NCBI GenBank assembly: GCA_918807975.1
Contig: OU964919.1
Location: 26,605,824 to 26,669,823, forward strand
Length of the DNA stretch: 64,000 nucleotides
Direction of reading: 5' to 3'
DNA from: Aplidium turbinatum
Taxonomy: Eukaryota > Chordata > Ascidiacea > Aplousobranchia > Polyclinidae
Shown piece after piece: positions 56,912 to 64,000 of this stretch (position 1 is the first letter of the stretch; each line of letters begins with the position of its first letter). The notes under the pieces were generated by a model. The model was given only the letters and a program-made list of their open reading frames with translations, did not search any database and was not told the DNA's origin. The translations under genes and the position numbers were made by a program.

Positions 56912-59287
56912 ATGCTAAGTCAGCTGGGACAAAACTTCGACCCACTTGGGTTTTGTGCCCCATTTTTTGTAAAGGCACGTTTGATCCTTCAACAACTAGC
57001 CATCGATAAATTGGATTGGGACGATGAGATCCCTGATAGTGTTGTTAAGGATTGGACCGTTTGGCTCCAGTCCTTGTCGCTCTTGAAAGAATTTTCGTTA
57101 CCGAGGTGGTACTTTGTGGATGGCATAACGCCAGGCCCAACTGACGTTGTGACGTATCAGTTGCACGGGTTTTGCGACGCTTCTAATCAAGCATTCTCGT
57201 CCGTGGTATATTTACGTAGAGTCGTGAATGATATGCCGAGTGTCTCGTTTGTACTCGGAAAGTGCACAATTGTGCTAAAAAATCAGTTCTCCTGGCCTAT
57301 CGCCAGAAAGGAGTTAGTGGCAGCGGTAAACATGCTGGAACTTGTTAAGCAAGCAGATGAGGCTTTAGGATCTTTAAATTGTGAGAAACATTTTTGGTGT
57401 GACTCTCGTACTGTTCTGCAATGGATAAAAAATCCTGACTTGCGACTCGCTAAATTTATTGTAAGAAGGATCGATAAGATCTTGCTATGGTCCAAAGCCT
57501 GTGACTGGCGATACTGCCCAAGCAACATGAACGCGGCGGACGTAGGCTCTCGCCCAAATCTTGTGCTGAAAAAAGAGTCGCGGTCGCTTTGGCTAAACGG
57601 CCCACTTTTCCTTCAACAGGCGGGTAAACTGACACCTGGACAAGAGGCTACTGCAGTCCATGCCATTAAAGCAGATCTATCAAATGTGCCGCATGGTGGA
57701 GGTTTAGATCGGCTCATAGAGAGCGCACCAACGCTATATCTGTTACAAAAAAGAACCTCTTACCTTACTGCCTTTGTTGAGTATGTTCGCGCTAAGGCCT
57801 TGAAGAGTGAATTTGCCATACCAAAGTTGAATGCCCCTTATCTTGACAACGCACTTAATAACATTGTACGGTATGTTCAGAAATCGGTGTACGGTGATGT
57901 AATACAACAGACCAAGGAGGAATCTCCAGAATCCTTTCAACATGTATTAAAGCAATGCATTGCGAATGCCTCTACTAATAAACAAGCAAACCTGAAAGAA
58001 ATTACCCTTTTAAAGAAATACAGACCCTGCGTGGACAACTTAGGGGGACTCCGCATCGAGGGCCGCTTAAGCAAATCCCCTGCCATCTCATTGGAGACAA
58101 AACATCCCTTGATCCTGCCCTCCAGGCATCCGTTAACAAGACTTGTCGCGCTATTTTACCATAACCGAAATTCGCACAGCGGTTCTCAACACACATTACT
58201 TTCCTCCAGACAAAGATTCTGGATAGCCAATGGCAATGCTGCTGTGCGGAAATACTTGTAACACGACTGCACTGTGTGTGCTATAAATAAGGCACAACCC
58301 ATTAGACAACTTATGTCTGACTTGCCGCAATCTCGTACCACGGCTAACAACAAGCCCTTTTTCAATTGCGGCATCGATTATTTTGGCCCTTTGCTTTACG
58401 CAGAGGGAAGAAGTCACAAGAAAGCTTGGGGTCTCCTCTTTACATGTATGGCCTCTAGAGCGGTTCACGTAGAATTAGTGACTTCACTGGCGCTCAATGA
58501 TCTTTTACTTGCATTCTCAAGGTTTTGTGATTTACGTGGGCCGGTTAAGACAGTTTACTCCGACAATGGGAGTACCTTCCAAGCTGCCCAAAAAAGTTTA
58601 CCTGAAACCCTCCAGTCCAAACCATTTCAAAACTCCTTGAGAAAGGAAGGGATTGACTGGGTTTTTATTCCACCTTATGCTCCAGCCCAAGGTGGTGCTT
58701 GGGAATCAATGGTAAAACAAATCAAGAATGTGCTATATCACATCTTGGATACGAACTCACGTAAACCAAACCTTATCGAACTAATTACTTACATAAGTAA
58801 TGCTGTCCGCATCGTTAATGAACGCCCTTTGATCTCAATCAGTGATGACCCCAAAGATTTCACTGCTATCACACCTGCAACTCTTTTAACTCCATTTTTT
58901 TCTCCACTCTCCGAATTAGGTCAACCCGCTGAGCGAGATCACCTTAGAAGGGACTATCGCTTCAACGTATCCTTGTCCAAACAATTTTGGGACAAATGGG
59001 TAGAATTCTACTTACCATGGCTGCAAGGCAGAAAAAAATGGATTAAATTACGCGAAAACTTAAAACCTGGCCAATTAGTTGTGTTGGGATCTCCAGAAGA
59101 TATTGCAAAAAGAGGCAATTATCAAATGGGTAGAGTAGAGGAAGTCATTCCTCAAATGAGGAATGGTAAGCCCATTGTAAGAAGGGCTAAAATTGCCATC
59201 TCTCAATGTGATGAACATACAGGTGAAACCAAAGTGAAATTGGTCTTAAGAGACATCTTGTGCATTGCCCCAGTTGAGATGCCGTAA
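56912..59287 (+). pseudogene. BEL/Pao RNase H and integrase part
   Basis: The downstream polymerase part of the BEL element. It opens with the end of the RT region (QLGQNFDPLGFCAPFFVKAR), then the RNase H segment with HFWCDSRTVLQWIKN and PSNMNAADVGSR. The integrase zinc-binding region follows and then its core, with GIDYFGPL, YSDNGSTFQAAQ and APAQGGAWESMVKQIKNVLY, the D-D-E region of retroviral-type integrases. Integrase would insert the DNA copy with 5-bp duplications, as seen at the ends. This part is also broken, and its neighbour upstream is the LINE insertion. Confidence 0.88.
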
Positions 59288-60010
59288 CTTGGGCCGTAAC
59301 TGGGCTCGTAACCTTGGGCCGTAACTTGGCTCGTAACCTTAGGCCGTAACTTGGGCCGTAACTTTGAACCGTAACTTTGTACTTTTACTGTAGCCCTTAA
59401 ACCAAAGCCCCTTGACCTGCTCATCCCACAGTTCGGTAAGGTACTCGGGATCCTTGTTATTTAGGTAGTTTACTCGATCGGTGGGTGGTGGACAACCCTG
59501 CTCCCAACGTAATTTAATACGTCTGCTAACTCTATATGCTTTGTACCTTTCGTATGTTTAACATACGTGATGCCCTGTGTAGCGGTTTTCTTACGTATCA
59601 CATCAATTTGTGTACCATTTGCGACGCTTTGCTTTTTTTTTTTTTCTTATCTGTGCGCATCACGCCAATTTATGTCGAGTGTTATTCGAGCTTCATGTTA
59701 TTCCTTGCATTTGCGCCAGTTTGTGTAACTAAACTTCATAGTCGACGTTGTCCGGCAACTCATCACTTTGCGTTTATTGTGTTAAATCCTGTGTGATTAG
59801 TGTTCGATTCAATGTATATGTATACTTACTCAATGTACTTGTATCGACTCAATGTATATGTATACTGTATAGCTTACTTCTAATTGTTCTCTCCAGCCTG
59901 CTGCAGCAGGCAAGTAATAACGTACATGTTAGTAAATATTTATGTGTAGGCCTGGCAATGAACCTCTTCTTTAATCGCTTGTAATTATGTGCCATAATTA
60001 GAGGCCGCAA

Positions 60011-60343
60011 TGTTCCAGAGGCTCATTTGTTTATTGTTTCTACGCACGCGTCATCTGATTTGTTAGCGCTTTACCTGCGGGAAGGCGCCTTCTCAAAGGT
60101 AGAGCCAGCACTGTTCATTTTACTTTCAATCATTCCAGTTTTCTGTTATTTGCCGTCCGGATGGCTAAAATCTTTTGGTGTTACTGCTTGGTATTTGTGA
60201 AAGACTATTTTTAATCCTTCAATAAGAAAATCAAATCAACTTCAAAAATTGTGTGTTAAAAGAAGTCTTAGAAAGGATAGGGAAACTTATGTTACAAGCT
60301 CTCTAAATTTAAGTCTCTGTAAACAACTTAGAGGGACGAACCA
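60011..60343 (+). repeat. BEL/Pao right LTR
   Basis: 333 bp, TG...CA ends. It matches the left LTR almost base for base apart from one length difference of about 30 bp. Confidence 0.92.
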
Positions 60344-60375
60344 GGCAGCGTAGACAGTTACAATAATAATAATAA

Positions 60376-61111
60376 TTTTCAAAGGAAGTGTTTTGTTTGT
60401 GGGAAATGCAGTAAAGGAAGGAATGAAGTGGAAGGCCATGATGATGAGTTCTGCCATGGCATCGAAACAGTGACAGACTTCTGTTATCTGGGTGATCGGA
60501 TAAATGGAAGTGGTGGATGTGAAGCAGCGGTGACAACAAGGGCAAGATTGGGCTGGGCAAAGTTCAGGGAATGTGGGGAAATGTTGTATGGCAGAAAATT
60601 CTCACTAAGGATGAAAGGGAAAGTATATCGGAGCTGTGTGCGGCCTGCAATGCTATATGGTAGCGAGACATGGATATTGAGAGAGAGTGAACTGGCAATC
60701 CTGAGAAGAACGGAAAGGTCAATGGTGAGAGCAATGTGTGGGGTGAAAACGAGAAGGGAAAAAAGGACTGAAGAATTGTTGGATATGCTAGAGATGAGAG
60801 AGACCATAGACCAACTGGCAAGGGCAAATGGAGTAAGATGGTATGGACATGTGATAAGGAGGGAGGAAGGAAGTTTTCTTAGAAAGGCACTAGATCTAAA
60901 GGTGGATGGGAAGAGGAAACGCGGTCGTCCAAGAAGAACGTGGAAACAACAAGTGAAGGATGAATTTAAAAAAGTCGGACTGAAGGAGGAAGATGCAAGG
61001 GACAGGGTGAAATGGAGAAAAGGGATTAAAACAATTGCTGCGCGGAAACAATCGGCCACCCCCACTAGTGGGGAACAAACCGACGATGGATTATGATGAT
61101 GATGATGATGA
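60376..61111 (+). mobile_element. 5'-truncated RTE-like LINE copy
   Basis: A 222-codon frame (60428-61096) covers the C-terminal region: HGIETVTDFCYLGDRINGSG, GCEAAVTTRARLGWAKFREC, YGSETWILRESELAILRRTE and the RWYGHVIRREEGS block. Upstream, KCFVCGKCSKGRNE keeps the last PHD-finger cysteines. It ends in a (GAT)n tract. The similarity to the copy at 6195 is very high, with the same 3' end, so both are recent copies of one subfamily. Confidence 0.88.
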
Positions 61112-61644
61112 AAGGAATGACCCAATACAAAGAGGAAGATAGTACACTAGTACAGATGTTGAAGAAGTAAGTGATGAATAATGATGAAGAAAAAAAGTGT
61201 GCTAGAGCCTGAACCCTATCGTTTTGAGCCTGAGTACACAGAGGCAGAGATCAATCAGCTTCACCTTGCTGATGTTTCTCAAATTATTTGCTGAAATTAT
61301 TAGAAAATTAAATCTTAAAGCTCTTACGTTTACCTTGCTTAATACTAATTATATTGCGGAGTTGCACTTTCCCGTACTGGTATGTAATGAATTATTACCA
61401 ATTTTATATCAACAGGTGTTCATGTTGTCACTGTGTGCCAATGGATGAGCAACACCAAGCAAAAACTGCAAAAACGTTAATGCACTTTCGTTCTTTTTTA
61501 TAAAGAAAAAAAATGTCCACAATTAGTTTATAAAGTTAATGGTAAATCAGAGGATTTATTAAATCCTGCAAAATTGACAATTAGGATGCTCCCTAACATT
61601 TTGTAAATTTGTGTACTTTTTGATTTGCACAGAAATTTTCTCAC
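61112..61644. other. Intronic stretch before exon 61645-61762
   Basis: No element ends or coding match are seen between the LINE copy and the exon. Confidence 0.4.
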
Positions 61645-61762
61645 CTTGTTTTCATAATTTTTTGCTTCAACTGCTCCCCAAGTAGATTCGCTTTTTGTTG
61701 ATCATTTGAGCTTAACAATCCATCAATAAAGGTAAAGTGTCCGACAGCCCCTGGCATCGAAC
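61645..61762 (-). CDS. TMCC: TMCC homologue, internal exon (first in window)
   Basis: Internal exon of a host gene. On the minus strand a tcattcag acceptor precedes it and an AAG|GTGAGA donor follows. The 118 bp read as 2 bases, 38 codons and 2 bases, with no stop. The encoded segment ends in a basic, helical run (ANLLGEQLKQKIMKT). Its phase-2 end is completed by the C that opens the exon at 40676, giving a serine and the run [17 protein letters not shown]. This matches the start of the conserved coiled coil of the TMCC family: ER-associated membrane proteins with two C-terminal membrane segments and long coiled coils. Earlier exons lie beyond 64000 or were not recognised. The next intron, 40677-61644, is about 21 kb and holds the BEL element and many DNA transposons. 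The exon is supported by splice sites, phase and family similarity; expression is not shown. Confidence 0.82.
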
Positions 61763-62081
61763 CTGAATGATGGCAATACAGTAACAGTTTCAAAAGCACT
61801 AAATTTGAGAAAGTCATTTCATTCATATATTGCAAAAAATAGAAGTTTTATGTTAGAAATAAGTTTCCAAACAAAAATCAAACTATGCAGCTATATAATT
61901 AGGACAGAGAGCCCATAGTTTTGTAGCCACGGCTGCAATAAAAAAAAGACTTTTGAATTCAGATGGAACCCCATGCCATACTTTATGACCCCTTATTAAC
62001 ATCTGCCTTTTACCCAATTCAGTACGCACTATCAAAACAAAATATTTAGTTTCTCGGCAGCCGATTTGTAGCAAGAATTGA

Positions 62082-62132
62082 CAGCGATAGACACGTGTTT
62101 CGCCCATGAGGCTGGGCTCATCAGTATCGCAC
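62082..62132 (-). ncRNA. Type I hammerhead ribozyme (minus strand)
   Basis: The exact inverse of the ribozyme at 62484-62534. On the minus strand: GCGATA, CTGATGA, stem II GCCC/GGGC with an 8-base loop, GAAA, a 2-bp stem III with a 4-base loop, then GTC followed by TATCGC. The predicted cleavage lies after the C at 62090. Confidence 0.9.
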
Positions 62133-62483
62133 CGTATTCTGCCACAAATTTATTCGACCACCCGACAAATTTATTGTCCAGTTAGTTTAACTCTTATCTT
62201 TGTGGAAAGAAAAGAGCCAACAAAACCAGCAGGCGCCAGGGCAGAGGACATTATGAAGAAAGGGGCGTTTTTCCAGGCTATCAGCACAAGGCTTAGCGAA
62301 TCACAACTGCTCGCTGTACTAGTGAGTGCTCAGCCTTGTGCTGATAGCCGGGAAGAACGCCCTTTCTTCACAATGTCCTCTGCCCTGGCGCCTGCTGGTT
62401 TTGTTGGCTCTTTTCTTTCCACACAGATAAGAGTTAAACTGACTGGTAAAAGCGGTGGTCGAATAAATTTGTGGCAGAATACG

Positions 62484-62534
62484 GTGCGATACTGATGAGC
62501 CCAGCCTCATGGGCGAAACACGTGTCTATCGCTG
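62484..62534 (+). ncRNA. Type I hammerhead ribozyme (plus strand)
   Basis: All the invariant parts are present. Stem I is GCGATA (62486-62491) paired with TATCGC (62527-62532). The core is CTGATGA (62492-62498) and GAAA (62515-62518). Stem II is GCCC/GGGC (62499-62502, 62511-62514) with loop AGCCTCAT. Stem III is AC/GT with loop ACGT, a minimal stem III as in ribozymes of tandem repeats. The cleavage triplet is GTC, predicted cut after 62526. The RNA would self-cleave; activity is inferred. Confidence 0.93.
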
Positions 62535-62712
62535 TCAATTCTTGCTACAAATCGGTTGCCGAGAAACATATTGTTGATTGGATGGTCTGAATGGCTAGCG
62601 TGGAAGCTACACCGTTATGGTTAGCGAGTCGCAACTGCTCGCTGTACTAGTGAGTGCTCAGCCTTGTGCTGATAGCCGGGAAGAACGCCCCCTTTCTTCA
62701 CAAAATATTTAG

Positions 62713-64000
62713 TTACTGCTGGATTATTGCCGAGTATTGTGTAAGTGGCTGTGTCAGCGGCTGTATCGGAGGATGAGGTTGTCGCGTCATCAGACACATC
62801 AAGAGGCTCATCGCTTGGCTGTAAAAGTGTAAATCTACACTGTCTTCGCCGTTCGCAATGGAGCGTTTACGTTTTGCGACTTTCGTGCTTTGATACCTAT
62901 CCACAAGCCTCTTTCGCAGAGCTCCATCAGTGTGTTGACTAAGGAACAAATCTATGGCTGTGGCATAATGACTGGGAGGAATGTCTAACCCTAACCTTAC
63001 CACCGCTCCTGTGGCCTCGGCATTTTTATTGCCGACGCTAATGCACCATTCATGCATCTGCATCGGCAATCACCTCGGCAATTGCCGAGGCTAATTTCGA
63101 AGACTGGGTAACAAATCAATAGCTCATTGCGAGAAGATTGCCTCGATTTACGTATACACTCACATAATTTCGGCACAATTAGGATACTGCGAGCAACACA
63201 AAGCCTGTTGGATAAAGAACTAGTCAGAGTCGGAATCATCGAAGGATGAGGTTGTCGCGTCGTCACTGGAATACTTGAAGACGCAAAACAGTCCTTTCAT
63301 GAACGCGCGATGCCATATGATCGGAAGCATTACTTTTCTTTACTGCCGAGTGCCGAGAACCATTTATTCGATGAAATAACTTTTGCGTAACAATTAAGCC
63401 AGTATTTGTAAGGTTGCAAACTTTTTACAGTTCACAAGAGCATTGTCAGCGCATAAAATAACTTGCGTTATACTCTGGGCTACCGCCGTGTGGCACGATG
63501 AAGAAGTGCATGAAATTTCGTTTGATTAAAGCATACGGCAATTGCTGCCGCAATCCAAGGTTTGCTGATTTGGCGACGGCAATGTTTTTGCCGTCGTAGA
63601 TGGAAGCTAATTTCGAGGGCTGAGCATGTGTCTTTGAAACATTTCCGCTGAAATTATCATTGATGACATAATAATGTGCTAGATCAGGTTTGTAGCTACG
63701 TTTTATAAGATTTGAAAATCTGGTGTAATTTTGTGGCATCTGGTGAAATTTAATGAGATTTCTGGTGACAAACCTATTTGAGAATTTGGCAACGCTGAGT
63801 CAAAGTGAATAACGATCATCGAAGTTTCAATGGCCGCCATGTGCTTGTGATTGGCTGCCGCACAGCTTGCTTCAGTCAGACGTGTTTCGCCGCCAGAAAA
63901 ATTGCTTCGAGCCGGATCAGAACAGGATCATTTAAATTTCCAAAACCATTACATCACGGCGTACTAGTAGGATCAGGATCTTTATTATACCACAATAACT
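62713..64000. other. Intronic stretch with short duplications and hAT-like ends
   Basis: GGATGAGGTTGTCGCGTC occurs at about 62770 and again at about 63245. A minus-strand frame at 62713-63069 (118 codons, with GLDIPPSHYATAIDLFLSQH) is unrecognised. Sequences ending TAATTTCGAAGACTG (about 63107) and TAATTTCGAGGGCTG (about 63622) resemble termini of the hAT at 23081-24146. Upstream TMCC exons were not found here. Confidence 0.4.

Larger units (their letters stand above)
49181..60343 (+). mobile_element. BEL/Pao LTR retrotransposon, interrupted by a LINE
   Basis: A BEL/Pao fossil 11.2 kb long, about 7.6 kb without the inserted LINE. Both LTRs start TGTTCCAGAGG and end GACGAACCA. A 5-bp target duplication, GGCAG, flanks the whole (49176-49180 and 60344-60348). 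In order it holds gag with zinc knuckles, protease and reverse transcriptase, then RNase H and integrase, the BEL layout. The LINE at 53382-56901 sits in its polymerase region, and about one further break is present, so the element is broken. The near-identity of the LTRs points to a recent insertion. Short GGCCGTAACTTG-type tandem repeats lie between the coding region and the right LTR (about 59283-59383). Confidence 0.93.
62050..62700. mobile_element. Retrozyme-like element with two opposed hammerheads
   Basis: A perfect 12-bp duplication, CAAAATATTTAG, flanks it (62038-62049 and 62701-62712), the size made by LINE-type integration. Inside, 62050-62293 is the inverted copy of 62330-62577. 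A segment of about 75 bp (AACTGCTCGCTGTACTAGTG ... GGGAAGAACGCCC) recurs in direct orientation 329 bp apart (about 62294 and 62623), so the plus-oriented part is slightly more than one tandem unit. Each orientation carries one hammerhead ribozyme. There is no open frame of note. Related fragments lie at 22320 and 38330. Known metazoan retrozymes are tandem, non-coding, hammerhead-bearing and mobilised in trans, which this fits. Confidence 0.85.

Noticed and set aside
60484-61125. 213-codon frame on the minus strand
   Set aside because: It is the antisense shadow of the LINE C-terminal frame; the same pattern recurs opposite every copy.
62713-63069. 118-codon minus-strand frame as a further TMCC exon
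   Set aside because: No splice sites in the right phase and no TMCC similarity.

Overview
This window is animal nuclear DNA. It is AT-rich, has no prokaryote-like gene density, and has GT-AG introns of 10-21 kb packed with animal transposable elements. I could not fix the species. BEL/Pao, hAT, P-like and RTE-like elements together with hammerhead-bearing repeats suggest an invertebrate (for example a tunicate, cephalochordate or cnidarian), with low confidence.

The host content is one gene on the minus strand that spans almost the whole window. Five internal exons at 61645-61762, 40529-40676, 21716-21871, 11504-11606 and 1332-1558 have GT-AG borders. Their phases fit in order (2, 0, 0, 1, then 0), and together they encode a TMCC-family protein (transmembrane and coiled-coil domains). 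Both ends of the gene lie outside the window. A second, decayed gene (Myb/SANT-like, minus strand, 31263-31911) sits inside the largest intron and has been split by a LINE fragment.

Everything else is intronic. 1.5-10 kb holds hAT remnants, a 5'-truncated LINE and two complete nonautonomous hAT elements. 11.8-21.7 kb holds a foldback repeat, a tRNA-derived SINE, a solo LTR, a 5-kb palindromic hAT-like element that contains another hAT and another solo LTR, and a decayed hAT. 22.3-28.2 kb holds a decayed hammerhead, a LINE relic cut by two DNA elements, a transposase relic, a tandem array and a foldback repeat with a telomere-like core. 29.2-31.2 kb is a three-layer nest: hAT, then solo LTR, then hAT. 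33.2-37.6 kb is a P-like region between 34-bp inverted repeats. 39.1-40.4 kb is a second palindromic element next to exon 2. 42.8-45.8 kb holds a three-layer nest and another hAT. 49.2-60.3 kb is a young BEL/Pao element, interrupted by a LINE with an intact 1043-codon reading frame. 62.05-62.70 kb is a retrozyme-like repeat with two opposed hammerhead ribozymes.

The strongest candidates for undescribed biology are: (1) the hammerhead repeat, with a 12-bp target duplication and a ~329-bp monomer; (2) hAT-like elements turned into giant hairpins by inverted duplication of one end; (3) a foldback family with 9-bp target duplications and a telomere-like core; and (4) a LINE carrying a PHD finger behind its reverse transcriptase.
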